This document shows, piece after piece, positions 42,854 through 53,129 of a DNA stretch of 64,000 bases. The position numbers and the translations under genes are program-made. Numbering within the stretch: position 1 is the stretch's first letter; every line of letters starts with the position of its first letter. This DNA comes from Trichomonas vaginalis G3 (lineage: Eukaryota > Parabasalia > Trichomonadida > Trichomonadidae): the NCBI RefSeq assembly GCF_026262505.1, contig NC_067206.1:19799319-19863318 (forward strand), written 5' to 3'. A model generated the notes under the pieces. It did not search any database. It was not told where the DNA came from and worked only from the letters and a program-made list of their open reading frames with translations.

Positions 42854-43492
42854 TTTCGAAAAGTGAGAGATTTTCCGTTCTAATAAATATATTTGATAAC
42901 CGGGGCGTCCCCCGGAATCAAATAAATTATCATATCGAGAATCGGAGATCCTTGCAGTTTCGATTTTTTCGAAAAGTGAGAGATTTTCCGTTCTAATAAA
43001 TATATTTGATAACCGGGGCGTCCTCCGGAATCAAATAAATTATCATATCGAGAATCGGAGATCCTTGCAGTTTCGATTTTTTCGAAAAGTGAGAGATTTT
43101 CCGTTCTAATAAATATATTTGATAACCGGGGCGTCCCCCGGAATCAAATAAATTATCATATCGAGAATCGGAGATCCTTGCAGTTTCGATTTTTTCGAAA
43201 AGTGAGAGATTTTCCGTTCTAATAAATATATTTGATAACCGGGGCGTCCCCCGGAATCAAATAAATTATCATATCGAGAATCGGAGATCCTTGCAGTTTC
43301 GATTTTTTCGAAAAGTGAGAGATTTTCCGTTCTAATAAATATATTTGATAACCGGGGTCCCCGGAATCAAATAAATTATCATATCGAGAATCGGAGATCC
43401 TTGCAGTTTCGATTTTTTCGAAAAGTGAGAGATTTTCCATTTTAATAAATATATTTGATAACCGGGGTGTCCCCGGAATCAAATAAATTAGC
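42854..43492 (+). repeat. Six tandem 113-bp repeats
   Basis: Units begin TTTCGAAAAGTGAGAG at 42854, 42967, 43080, 43193, 43306 and about 43416. Each holds an interrupted palindrome TATTTGATAACCGGGG/CCCCGGAATCAAATA. The spacer inside it varies between units (CGTCC, CGTCCC, T, TGT). Units are otherwise almost identical. Confidence 0.9.
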
Positions 43493-44231
43493 ATTACTAA
43501 CATTCCTTTTTTATTTAAAATTTTCAATTCTTAAAACAAAGTTTTACTTCTATTTAATTATTTGCCATGAAAGTATAGAACATTAAAAATTTATCCTACT
43601 ACCTCCACCCTTATAATACCTTCAAAAAAATTATATCTCAATTTATTTTCTATCTTTATATTGATGTGCTTATTCAAAAACACTAAATCATAAGTCTTCA
43701 GTTCTCAAAATACTCTCAAATTATCTCATTGCGCATATTTTGAAATTTGATAATTTTAAATTGTTAAAAAATTCATTAATCACAGTAAAATATCTATATA
43801 CAACAATTAACTAACGATTTCACATCTTGAACATTCGCATTTATTTAATATATTTGAATATCATTTACATCTTATTGAATTAGATCATAAATCACAGTTC
43901 CTTAATATACTATCTAGCTAATCATTATTGTTGCACAACTTACATTTGATTAAACACACGTGTATAATTCTGTACAACTCATATCTCTATCAATACTTTA
44001 TTTATAATCAAAACAAAGGTTAAAATTGTATACCCTGTCACTGTAGAGTATTCTCCCAACTTTAAAGTGAAAATCAAAATTTGATATTTTAGTAATTTCA
44101 TGTGAGATCGTTATTTTATAGGAAAACATACTGAAAATGTTTATAAGATGTTTCTCTATCATATGCCAAAATATCATGGCTTAAATGCTCTCCTAAGTGT
44201 CTATAACTGAATTTTAGGGCAATAACCTTAT
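43493..44231. other. AT-rich DNA, nothing recognised
   Basis: No supportable gene, RNA or repeat was seen between the 113-bp array and the Maverick-end scar. Confidence 0.4.
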
Positions 44232-44453
44232 TCTAAATGTTGGGAAAGTAGGGCTGAGTGTAAATGTCTTACAATTTTGAAAATTTTTTAAATCTTGATT
44301 TATTCAAAAACGTAAGAATAAAAACCGTAAGAATCATACATTTTTTACTTCATATGTTAAAAAAATGATACAAAATCGTTCAATATTGTAAGAATTCTTA
44401 CGTTTACAAAAAAAGTCACTAAACCCTTCCACATATACTACTTTGCATATGAT
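44232..44453 (-). repeat. Maverick deletion scar with both flanks (inverted copy of the element 1 site)
   Basis: Read on the minus strand, this is the left flank of element 1 (match to 12515-12659), then the outermost 50 bp of its left terminal repeat, then directly the right flank (GCCCTACTTTCC). The join falls on GCCC, which occurs both inside the terminal repeat (CTCAGCCCAAATG) and at the right flank (GATTTGCCCTAC). This is what loss of the element by end-joining at a 4-bp microhomology would leave. Confidence 0.65.
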
Positions 44454-44573
44454 TTGAATGGTTTTCATCATTTTCACGAATGTTAGCTGTAAAATGGTAG
44501 CTAATAATCTAAAGCATAGAAATTTCACGGATTCAAATAAAAATTCCGCATAATTGAAATTTTGAATTAAAAA

Positions 44574-45434
44574 ATGTCAATTTTTATGAAAATGAAATTC
44601 AATCACAATTTACAGATAACAAAACCAAATCGCATTTCAAATATAAAGAATTTACACTCTGATCAAGCTCCAAATGATGTTTGGGAACTCTTTTACGAAA
44701 ATTCTCCAAAATCCGTTGTTATTTCAGGTAATAATGCTAGGATAATGTCAAGAGAAAATGAATGTTTCTTATACAACTGTATATTCATTGATATTAAAAC
44801 TAATTATAGTGCTATTTATTTTGATTATTGGAATAATAAGTTTCTTAGTTCTGATTGTTCATTTAATAACTGTAGCAGTAGAAAGTTTAGTGGATCAATC
44901 TACTTTAAATGTGAAAGTTCCATTATCCAATACCGAACATGTGGTTACAAATCAAAAACAAATGATGCTTGGGGACATCATTCATACATTTACTTAGCTC
45001 CGATATCAAATGAAAAAAATTATCTTTACGAAAGTTCTTTTTATGAATGCGGAAATTTAAAAAATTCTGCAACAAATTATCTTGCGTGTGGAAACATTGA
45101 AGTGAAAACAATTAATACAAGTTTCTGTAAAGCTAAGGAAGAATCAGGAATATCTCTAGCATCGCCTACAAGTCTATGTAACGTAACATATTCATCATTT
45201 TGTAACACAACATCGAAATATAGAATTTTAGAATTAAGTGGTGGTAACCATCATTTTATTTTTTGTAATGTTTTGAATAATGAACACAAAAAATCTTATT
45301 ATGGAACATTAGATTCATTTTATTCAACTGTTCTTATTGAAAACTGTTCATTTCTTGGAAACAAAGGGCTAGGAGTAGAATTTCATCATGAATATTCTGG
45401 TTCAATTACAGTTAAAGATTCTTTCTGTGACTAG
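44574..45434 (+). CDS. Beta-helix/Pmp-like repetitive protein, possibly truncated
   Basis: The protein has 286 residues without a signal peptide. It has short repeats with Cys-Ser/Thr-Phe and Asn patterns (DCSFNNCSS, ESSFYECG, NTSFCKAK, YSSFCNT, ENCSFLGNKG) characteristic of right-handed parallel beta-helix proteins such as chlamydial Pmp-like and trichomonad surface proteins. The frame ends at TAG 45432-45434 but continues open in the same frame for 54 codons to TAA 45597-45599 (AEKTYQSVTTNN...). The protein was therefore probably longer originally. Without signal or membrane segments it may be a pseudogene fragment. Confidence 0.55.
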   Translation: MSIFMKMKFNHNLQITKPNRISNIKNLHSDQAPNDVWELFYENSPKSVVISGNNARIMSRENECFLYNCIFIDIKTNYSAIYFDYWNNKFLSSDCSFNNCSSRKFSGSIYFKCESSIIQYRTCGYKSKTNDAWGHHSYIYLAPISNEKNYLYESSFYECGNLKNSATNYLACGNIEVKTINTSFCKAKEESGISLASPTSLCNVTYSSFCNTTSKYRILELSGGNHHFIFCNVLNNEHKKSYYGTLDSFYSTVLIENCSFLGNKGLGVEFHHEYSGSITVKDSFCD

Positions 45435-45965
45435 GCAGAAAAAACATATCAATCAGTTACAACAAATAATGTTCAAAATATATATTCTATTCACAAACTT
45501 TCTCACTTTTCATCATATATTTGTGAAGTTAATATTCAGAAAAATTTTGATTTTGATGCATTTCAATATTTCTCATTTAACAATAGACGAGTTCGTTAAT
45601 TAATATCATTCAATTGCATATTCAAACATTATTGATATTATTCAATTGCATATTCAAACATTCTTGATATCATTCAATTGCGCATAAGCATTTACTTTTC
45701 CTGAATTTTTAAGGGTTCTGACCGACCACCTATCTCCTCTCAAAATTTTCAACTTTGGTGGCTCATATCTTGGCGAATACTGGGCTTCAGTCCAAGCACC
45801 TGGTACATCTTTCCTCCCTATAAGATACAGTATTTAAAAATACACCAAAGTGATGTCTTTATCGATGACCATTTTTTCACCTTGCTTTTTTTCAATTTTT
45901 TATCTCATTTGATATTTAATTCTAGTCTGAAATAGAGCTGATATTGGCAGAGTGAGGAGATTAAT

Positions 45966-46031
45966 AATTTCATCAGACTATTTCAGAGGATTGAGTCTAA
46001 ACTCAATCCTCTGAAATAGTCTGATGAAATT
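45966..46031. repeat. Perfect 31-bp hairpin
   Basis: 31 bp (45966-45996) pair perfectly with 46001-46031 around a CTAA loop. A partly matching stretch (CTGAAATAGAG) lies just before it. It could be the core of a small foldback element or a precursor-like hairpin transcript. Confidence 0.7.
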
Positions 46032-46097
46032 TACAAATTTTTGCATAATTTTTAAAAATGGAGCTTATATTGAAATAATGCAGAGATTACAAATTTT

Positions 46098-46395
46098 CAT
46101 AGGCTTTGAACGCTTAGACTTTATGAGGTGTGTTGTATAAATGTAGTTATTGCTATTATATGTCATGAGATCAGAATACGAACTGCGTAAATATCAGTTT
46201 TTCTCACATGTTTATATGTGAGGATAGCCCAGTTGAGTCTGTAAAAGAGTACAGTACACGAAATTAGTAATTTAAAACACGAAACAAACAAAAAAAATAT
46301 TAATTATTGAAGAATAAATTTTAGAGATAGTATCTCAAGGTTTTTGTCTCAATATAACACACTCTTGTCTTTTTTCTGACCAAAAAGAGAAGTTA
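46098..46395 (+). repeat. Relic of the satellite-associated repeat body
   Basis: GGCTTTGAACGCTTAGACTT, followed after a gap by TGTCATGAGATCAGAATACG and ACATGTTTATATGTG, corresponds to the body at 40800-41000. It ends in CACTCTTGTC...CTGACC, a decayed satellite stem. Confidence 0.65.
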
Positions 46396-46501
46396 GTATT
46401 GTTAAAATCAATACCATTTTTAAAAATCGAAAAATAAATTTCTAATATTTGTAAAATACGAAGGAAAAGCATGATGCCTTGAAATTTATATGATATTTAT
46501 C

Positions 46502-47062
46502 TTAAGCGTGGTACCATCTCGATTTCCTGCGGCCACGAGCCATTTCGAACTTACGGCCGTGAGAAGCAACCTTTGGACGTGTCTTGGAGTTGTCATCACC
46601 TGGGGCAGCGCCGAAGTGCTTGTTAACAAGGCGGCGTGTGCGATCACCTTCAAGAAGGAGGCACTTGTCACCTGTTGGGCGGAGCTGAGCAAGCTGATCG
46701 AATGTGATGCATTCACCACCAGCAGCAAGGATGCGGGCGCGGGCGGTTTCTGTGAACTTAAGAGCGCAAACCTTCATCTTTGGAACTTCAAGGAGGCGTT
46801 CATCATTGGTGATCTTAGCAACAAGAACGGCGATTGTCTCAGTTTCCTTGCCGTTAAGAGCTGTAGCAAGGCGGCTAAGAGAGTATGGGCGCCTGTTTGT
46901 GCGGGAAATGCAAAGACGGTGGGCAATCTTGGCATTGAAGTCGTTGCCTGTACGACGAGCGAGAAATGCGTAAAGGTTGTGGAGCATCTTCATTTGGGCA
47001 TCAGCTGTCTTTGGCTCTTGCCTCTGTTTACGGGGAACTCTGTGATCAAGGTCAACACCCAT
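46502..47062 (-). CDS. RPL18: Large-subunit ribosomal protein eL18
   Basis: The protein has 186 residues when started at ATG 47062 (MGVDLDHRVPRK), the conserved N-terminus of eL18. An ATG 46 codons upstream is in frame, but the extra residues have no eL18 character. Diagnostic blocks are FLARRT, SRTNRRPYSLSRL, VPKMKVCALKFTETAR, AGGECITFDQLA and the C-terminal HGRKFEMARGRRKSR. It is a structural component of the cytosolic 60S subunit. Codon use is clearly more GC-rich than its surroundings, as expected of a highly expressed gene. No intron is needed and the frame is intact. Confidence 0.95.
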   Translation of the reverse strand: MGVDLDHRVPRKQRQEPKTADAQMKMLHNLYAFLARRTGNDFNAKIAHRLCISRTNRRPYSLSRLATALNGKETETIAVLVAKITNDERLLEVPKMKVCALKFTETARARILAAGGECITFDQLAQLRPTGDKCLLLEGDRTRRLVNKHFGAAPGDDNSKTRPKVASHGRKFEMARGRRKSRWYHA

Positions 47063-47566
47063 TTCAAAAGGGAGACCAAAACCGTTTTTTCGATACAAAT
47101 TTTGGATGATATCTTGAAATAATTTTTTGAAATTACATGATAAATAGTCGAACCTATCAATGGAATTCATAATTATATAATTAAAATTGCAAATTTTCAT
47201 CTAAATTTATGCGAAATTTTCGATTTTCTATGATTTCTCATTTCTAATTGATTTGCTGACCATCAATGTTTCGGCTCACGTGATTATCTCTCTTTTGTAT
47301 ATCACAATTGATTCAATTATAGCCAAAAATTTGACATACCATACATGAGTATGCATAACACAATTGATTGTGTATGTATATGAAGGAAACCTTCTGTGGG
47401 AAAGAGTTATATCCAGCTATATTTATCTTGCAAATGGTGTTACAAATATATCCAGCTAAGTTGATGAGTAACACACTGAGTTATGAATAATTCTTATCAC
47501 TTAATTCCAATCTTATTCTCATAAAGTAATTCATATAACTTGAAAAATAGAAAAAATCTTTCCGAA

Positions 47567-48843
47567 GGATAGAATAGGGATGCGACGGTTTTACGCCATG
47601 ACCGTTTAAAAATAGAATAATACGCCATTTTTGGGGCCGAATGGCGGCTACTTCGTACCCGCCATTCGGCCGAATAACAAAACAATACAAAATTATCGCC
47701 GTCCTTTTTTTTTCTTTCTTTCTTTTTTTTTCTCTCTCTCTCTTTCTTTTCTCTTTCCTCTTTTTACTCCTCTTTCTCTTTTCATCATTAAACGTAGAAA
47801 GATATATTAATATTATTTTAAAATTAAAAAAAAATAAAGAAAGTATAATAAGTAATTATTTAGTTATCGATATATATATGTAAAGTGATAATCTGAGGAG
47901 GAGTCTGAGGATTAGACCGAGAAGTAGTTTGAGGAGTTTGATGATAATCTGAGGAGTTTGAGGAGTAGTCTGAGGAGTTTGAGGATAATCTGAGCATAAT
48001 CTGAGGAGGAGTCTGAGGATTAAACCGAGGAGTAGTTTGAGGATAATCTGAGGACTAGTCTGAGGATTAGACTGAGGAGTAGTTTGAGGATAATCTGAGG
48101 AGGAGTCTGCGGATAATCTGAGGAGTAGTTTCAGGAGTAGTCTGAGGACTAGTCTCAGGACTAGTCTGATGAGGAGGACTCTAAGGAGTAGTCTGAAGAG
48201 TAGTCTCAGGAGGAAGATCTGAGGAGTAGTCTGATGAGGAGGGGTCTAAGGAGTAGTCTGAGGATGATGAGTAATCTGATAAGGAGTAGTCTGAGGATGA
48301 TCTGAGGATAACCTGATGACTAGTCTAGGAGTGGTCTAATAAAAATGTAAAATATTTTCAAAGAAAAAATTCTATGAATTTTATATTTTAATTTTTAGCA
48401 TTATACTGAATAAAATAAACATAAATATCAAAATTTGAAATTGAACACGCCAAAAAATTGATAATCCACATTCAATATTTTGTAAGTGGCGTACTTTTTG
48501 AATACTCGCCATACGCCTTGGAGTTCTCAATTTTGAATTCGCCTTTATTTGGGCGACCTCAGAAAAATACGCCATTAAGAAAATATTGTATGAGATTTTA
48601 AATTTGAACACGCTCTACCTTAAGGAATTAAATTTATTAAGATATATTTATATATAATAAACGATTACTTAAAAAAAAGTATTTCATCGCTTATGTAAGT
48701 TTCAAAAAAATCACGAAAATAAAAAAATCAAGATTAAAATTTTATTTTTAATTTTTGAATTTCTCAAATGGCGAAATTTTTGGGCGAACATAAAAAATGT
48801 ACGCCCGGTCAAATGGCGTGTTTAACGCATCCCTAGGATAGAA
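47567..48843. mobile_element. Non-autonomous hAT-like element with 8-bp target duplication
   Basis: The element spans 47575-48835 (1261 bp). Its ends are TAGGGATGCG and CGCATCCCTA, with about 30 bp of imperfect inverted repeat (ACGCCAT..GACCG). It is flanked by the direct repeat GGATAGAA at 47567-47574 and 48836-48843. An 8-bp duplication and TAGGG(A)TG ends are typical of hAT transposons. No transposase is encoded. Subterminal CGCCAT words are frequent, and there is a perfect GGCCGAATGGCGG/CCGCCATTCGGCC hairpin near 47635-47673. The interior has a T/C-rich run (47705-47775) and a degenerate GAGGAGTAGTCTGAG minisatellite. Confidence 0.82.
47885..48330 (+). repeat. Degenerate GAGGAGTAGTCTGAG minisatellite
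   Basis: About thirty imperfect copies of a 6-17-bp purine-rich word (TCTGAGGA, GAGGAGTAG) fill the middle of the hAT-like element. Confidence 0.8.
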
Positions 48844-49223
48844 AATTAAATTTTAAAATTATAATGAATATAAGTAGAGTAACGAAAATCCTTATGTTTC
48901 TCTTATTCAATTCTTGATTTTCTATAATTTTTCCTTTCGAAAATAAAAATTTAGATTAAAATGAATATAAAAATTTTATATTTTTAAAGTCGATTTTGAT
49001 CGGAAGATGATCAAAAGGGGACTGGAGGAAACTCACTATTTCTCTTATGGGGTTTCAGGGTATCAAATCTATGCGTTCTTTGAAAGCTAACTTGCGTTAT
49101 CAAAGTAATTTTCAAAATTTTGTTTATCATTCTCTACTTTTAGCAAGCTTAAACTATGGAAAGAAACAGTTATAAATAGTTAATTTTTTTTATTACAAGA
49201 AAAAAACAGAATAATAAAAAATT

Positions 49224-50072
49224 TCATTTCAAAAATTGTTTGATTGCAGCAAGAGTAGCAGCAGGTTCTTCAAGGAATATGAGATGTCCACTATTTGGTA
49301 TCAAAAGGAAAGATGAGTTTGGCACCCATTTGCTCCACCAAACTTGGCATTGTTCAACGTGGATAATTTTGTCTTTAGAGCCACACAAAACAAGGATCTG
49401 CTTGTTGATATCGACTAGGCCAGCAATGGCACGTTCTACTTGGCTCAAGTCAAAGCTGCCAATAGATTGAGTAATTTCGCTGCTTCTAGAAATACTGTGC
49501 TGTATAATATGAGGGGATATTGTATCGATAAGTTCTTTCTTGTTTGGACGCTCGCTGATTTGATTTTCAAGTGAAAATGGAACGTTTCTTCTGGCAGAAA
49601 ACTTGAAAACAAGATTACCGAGGATTGGTATGGAAAGTGTTAATTGTTGGAGTGGTGTGATCGGTTCTCCGTTGCAATGGAATGGCGAACAAAGAACGAT
49701 TTTGTTAACAATCTCATTTTTCGTAGCAGCAATCAATGCAGCTACTGCACATCCATATGAAAAGCCGACAAATGTGCATTTGTTGACAGATAAATGTTCG
49801 AGTAATGAAACAACAAGACTTCTATTAGATTCTAATGTATATTCATCATCTCTTTGAGCAGATGTGTGGCCCCTGCCCCAATAATCAACAACAATAACTG
49901 AATAACCACTTTCATAAAGTCCTAAAGCAAAGTTATGGTATAAACTTGCAGGGAATGAGAATCCTGGAAGAACACAAACACAGGATGATTCATTACTCGA
50001 TCTGTACCAACGATAATGTATCTTACCTTTTGGTGAATTAAAGAAGAACTGGCTTTGTGAAGGGAATTCCAT
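49224..50072 (-). CDS. Alpha/beta-hydrolase, lipase/esterase-like
   Basis: The protein has 282 residues of the standard alpha/beta-hydrolase fold. The nucleophile elbow is GFSYG with Ser105. The oxyanion-hole strand is LPGFSFP (35-41). The acid is Asp234 in GSKDKI, and the catalytic His is 263 in NSGHLIF, followed by the usual EEP. A GRGHTSAQ block (66-73) is typical of the monoacylglycerol-lipase/haloperoxidase-like branch. It is probably a cytosolic esterase or lipase, since no signal peptide is seen. The substrate cannot be inferred. The start is the first ATG, preceded by TTTTTTTTCAAAAA. Confidence 0.88.
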   Translation of the reverse strand: MEFPSQSQFFFNSPKGKIHYRWYRSSNESSCVCVLPGFSFPASLYHNFALGLYESGYSVIVVDYWGRGHTSAQRDDEYTLESNRSLVVSLLEHLSVNKCTFVGFSYGCAVAALIAATKNEIVNKIVLCSPFHCNGEPITPLQQLTLSIPILGNLVFKFSARRNVPFSLENQISERPNKKELIDTISPHIIQHSISRSSEITQSIGSFDLSQVERAIAGLVDINKQILVLCGSKDKIIHVEQCQVWWSKWVPNSSFLLIPNSGHLIFLEEPAATLAAIKQFLK

Positions 50073-50201
50073 TTTTTGAAAAAAAATTTTTTTATCGATC
50101 GCTTGAATTTTATTAATATAGAGATTCTTCTTTCATATATACCAAGTTTAAAACATAGATTATTCAATTCTTTTATCAAAATGTCTGCATCTGGTTTCAA
50201 A

Positions 50202-51402
50202 ATCTGATTTATTGAAAAATATTTGATATATGATCAATTTTCTATTACGGAATGAATCAAATTATCACATTGTATTTAAAGTCCTTGAAATTAAAGTAAA
50301 ATAATTTTTGTAATTCAATTTTCCTTCTTTCAACATGATAGAATCCTATTGATCCTGTGCATATACATTTTTTTTCATATAGACAAAGGATGATTGCGTC
50401 CCCAAGTGGGGGACGTTGGGTGACAAAAATTGAGGAGCTTTGTTTGATGAAGTCAGAGTCTATTTGTAAAGTGTCAAAATAATTATTGATTAATGAAGTT
50501 CAAATATTATAATATATATAACACCTCGTTAATATTTAAAATACATTTATCTAATTTTTGATGAATTTTCTTGCATTTTCAGAGAATTGTTATTTAATTT
50601 TTCTTAAATTTTAGCCATATGAGCTTTATAATGGCATGATTTTGATTTTTATTAAAGGTAATATATTAATCAATAATAAAATAAGTTTAATGTTTGATTT
50701 TTTTTTGATTTTATTATTGATTCAATTTTGAAGGTCCCCATGGGGGATTTGGGAACAAAAAGTGACATTCTATGAAGAGTCGATGAAAGGCCAGGAAGGG
50801 GCTCTGTTGTTTCTATTCCAGAATTCAAACCCGATTTCCTGGTAATTTAATTTTTGAATCCGATGAAAAATTATATAGTAAATAGTAAATCTCAGCATAC
50901 ATTATTAAGATTTATAAAAACAATAGGGATGATCGCGAAAAGAATTTTACTCATAAAAATTATGGGTATTTCTAAAAAATCTAATGTTTTTCTAGAAAGA
51001 AAAGCTTTTCTAGAAATTAAACATTTTCTAGAAAATGTTGATATTTTCTAAAAAATGTAAATATTTTGCGAATACTAATAATTTATAGTTCAAGATGAAC
51101 TTATAGAAAATGTTAAAGCTAGGAATATGTTGATTCCGCATAAAACATCAGCTAAGTATATGCAAAATATGTTTATAGAAAAAGTCAAATCATATATAGA
51201 AAATGTCATTAAATTATAAAAAATCTCTGATTTTTATAAAAGATGTTAACGTTTTTATAAAGAAGAGTTATTTTTTAGAAAAACACATAATTTTTACGTA
51301 GTAAATTCTTTTCGTGATCATCCTTAATATATAATTAATGCATTAATTATAATTATAAATTTCATTATATGAGCAGCTTATGTCATGATTAAGTGCTGTT
51401 TT
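50202..51402. other. Intergenic DNA with short palindromes
   Basis: No supportable gene was seen. There is a perfect small hairpin GTCCCCAAGTGGGGGAC at about 50399-50415, and a diverged relative GTCCCCATGGGGGA near 50735. A cluster of TTTCTAGAAA palindromes lies at 50990-51050. Confidence 0.4.
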
Positions 51403-52422
51403 TCAATCATTACTGTTTGCTTCTTTATCAGCTCCAAGTGAAGTAAGATATTTAACAACTTCAAGTTGACCATATCTTGATGCATAAATGAGTGGAGTCC
51501 ATCCATTATTATCCTTTGCTTCTTTATCAGCTCCAACAGAGATAAGATATTGAACAACTTCAAGATGACCATATATTGATGCCCAAATGAGTGGAGTCCA
51601 TCCAAAACTATTCTTTGCTTCTTTATCAGCTCCAACAGAGATAAGATATTTAACAACTTCAAGATGACCTTTTTCTGATGCATAAATGAGTGGAGTATCT
51701 CCATCTTTGTCTTTGATTTCTTTGTCACAGCCACATTCAATGAGAGATTTAACAAGTCTTAGATTTCCTTGGTAAGATGCTTCATGAAGTACATTTGTAC
51801 CATAATAACCAGGATTTTGTATTTTCCAAAGTTCTTCTTCACATGCTTTTTGCATCATTTTTTGATTTCCTTTTTCTGAAATTTCTTCAAAGAATTTGCA
51901 GATTTGATCAAAATTTTTGGAATTTTTAAGTTCGGAAATTTTCGAAAGAAATTCTTTTGGTAAATCGTTTCCTTCTTTCTCTTTGAGTTGAGAGCGAAGA
52001 GTTTGCATTTCTTTCTCAACGTTTTCTTTTTCTTTTTGGATCTGATTTAAATCTGCTTGAAGTTTTTCGATTTTATTTGTTGTAATGGATTGATCCTTTT
52101 GTGATTGTTCTAAAAAGCCAATAATTCCTTCGAAGATTCGCATCTTCATGTACTTTTGAACTGATGTAAGTGTTGAAATGGCATCTTGCAAGTTGTTTAT
52201 TGAAATATTTGCATTTCGAGTGCAGGTATACAATTTGGATGCTGAAATGACAGAATGAGATTGCACAAGAAGAGAATTGAAGTCATCAGGTGTTAAATTC
52301 GCGAATTTCATGATTGATTCGATATCTTCTACTTCGAATGTACTAAAGAGAGTATCCTCTTGAATATAATCTTTGATATGTGAGCCAATATATTCGTAGT
52401 TCAGAACAATTCCCCGACTCAT
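51403..52422 (-). CDS. Ankyrin-repeat protein
   Basis: The protein has 339 residues. The N-terminal region (about 1-105) is the helical domain seen in many trichomonad ankyrin proteins. A long coiled coil (about 115-175, NKIEKLQADLNQIQKEKENVEKEM) follows, then four to five ankyrin repeats with the DGDTPLIYASEKGHLEVVKYLISVGA consensus (about residues 205-338). The last repeats are almost identical, indicating recent duplication or conversion. The protein stops just after a repeat (GADKEANSND), shorter than many family members, so its C-terminus may be truncated. It probably acts as a protein-protein interaction scaffold. Its start region is duplicated at 55659-55832. Confidence 0.88.
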   Translation of the reverse strand: MSRGIVLNYEYIGSHIKDYIQEDTLFSTFEVEDIESIMKFANLTPDDFNSLLVQSHSVISASKLYTCTRNANISINNLQDAISTLTSVQKYMKMRIFEGIIGFLEQSQKDQSITTNKIEKLQADLNQIQKEKENVEKEMQTLRSQLKEKEGNDLPKEFLSKISELKNSKNFDQICKFFEEISEKGNQKMMQKACEEELWKIQNPGYYGTNVLHEASYQGNLRLVKSLIECGCDKEIKDKDGDTPLIYASEKGHLEVVKYLISVGADKEAKNSFGWTPLIWASIYGHLEVVQYLISVGADKEAKDNNGWTPLIYASRYGQLEVVKYLTSLGADKEANSND

Positions 52423-52561
52423 AAATTTTGTAAAGTTAATAAAAACAAAAATAAATGATTGTAAGGAACAATAATATCAAATAATGTAATGAATTATGGA
52501 ATAACATATCAACTTTGACTTAAATCCACATTTCGCTTGTTACATTATGGGAAATTTGAAG
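52388..52561. repeat. 174-bp direct repeat, copy 1
   Basis: This contains the first 12 codons and 5' flank of the ankyrin gene and is repeated identically, as far as can be seen, at 55659-55832 (offset 3271 bp). The 3.1 kb between the copies is rich in hairpin repeats. Confidence 0.9.
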
Positions 52562-52564
52562 GGT

Positions 52565-52680
52565 TGGGGTAGGGTTGGCGTCACCGTGGCGTCACGATGT
52601 AAACTTCTCAATATTGAGTGGTTTACGTCGTGACCCCAGCGAATTTTAAATTTTTGAAAGGGCTTTTGCGTCACTAAAAA
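52565..52680. repeat. GC-richer hairpin block
   Basis: GTCACGATGTAAAC pairs with GTTTACGTCGTGAC around CTTCTCAATATTGAGTG, which is itself partly self-complementary. It lies at the inner border of the 174-bp repeat. Confidence 0.6.
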
Positions 52681-52946
52681 CGATCGGAAATGAAGTAGAA
52701 AAAAATATCTTTTATTTCAATTCAGATAATAAGGAGATTTATAAAGTTATAAAATTGAGAGATATATTGAGAATCTCATATAAATTTTTGAATAAAAAAA
52801 TATAATTTGGGAAATATAGTTTGAAATCAAATAATAGACATAAATAAATAAAATTACCTAAAATTGAGTTTTGAAGCAACTTTTGATGGATTAAACAAAA
52901 GTATCGATCTGAAAGAAAATATGAAGAGAAAAAAATATCTGAGGCT

Positions 52947-53126
52947 GGAATTACTCCTTATGAAGCATATAGTTAGAGAATATGCCTCGTAAGGAGCAAT
53001 CCCTACTAGATATCTGGGAAACTTTGTTCAAATCTTAAGTTATTCAGACAAAGTTTCCCAGATATCTGGTAGAAACTGAAGCCTGCGAAGTGCTTATTCT
53101 AGATATGCGCCACGCAGGCTCCAGTT
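52947..53126. repeat. Cluster of three hairpins homologous to 11625-11808
   Basis: Stem-loops at about 52947-53003, 53009-53067 and 53071-53126 correspond in order to hairpins 1-3 of the 11.6-kb cluster. Examples are TCTGGGAAACTTTG here versus GCTGGGAAACTT there, and AAACTGAAGCCTGCG versus AAACTAAAGGCTGTG. Pairing is maintained at most changed positions. Confidence 0.7.
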
Positions 53127-53129
53127 CCC

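Noticed and set aside
43219-43527. 102-codon minus-strand frame
   Set aside because: It reads through the 113-bp repeats and is created by them.
46490-47122. 210-codon frame antisense to eL18
   Set aside because: It is the shadow of the GC-richer ribosomal protein gene, and its translation has no recognisable domain.
51378-51755. 125-codon repetitive frame overlapping the ankyrin repeats
   Set aside because: It is an out-of-phase reading of the near-identical ankyrin repeats.
52562-52590. Telomere-like GGTTGGGGTAGGGTTGG
   Set aside because: A single short irregular G/T-rich stretch without tandem regularity, inside a hairpin block in the middle of the contig.
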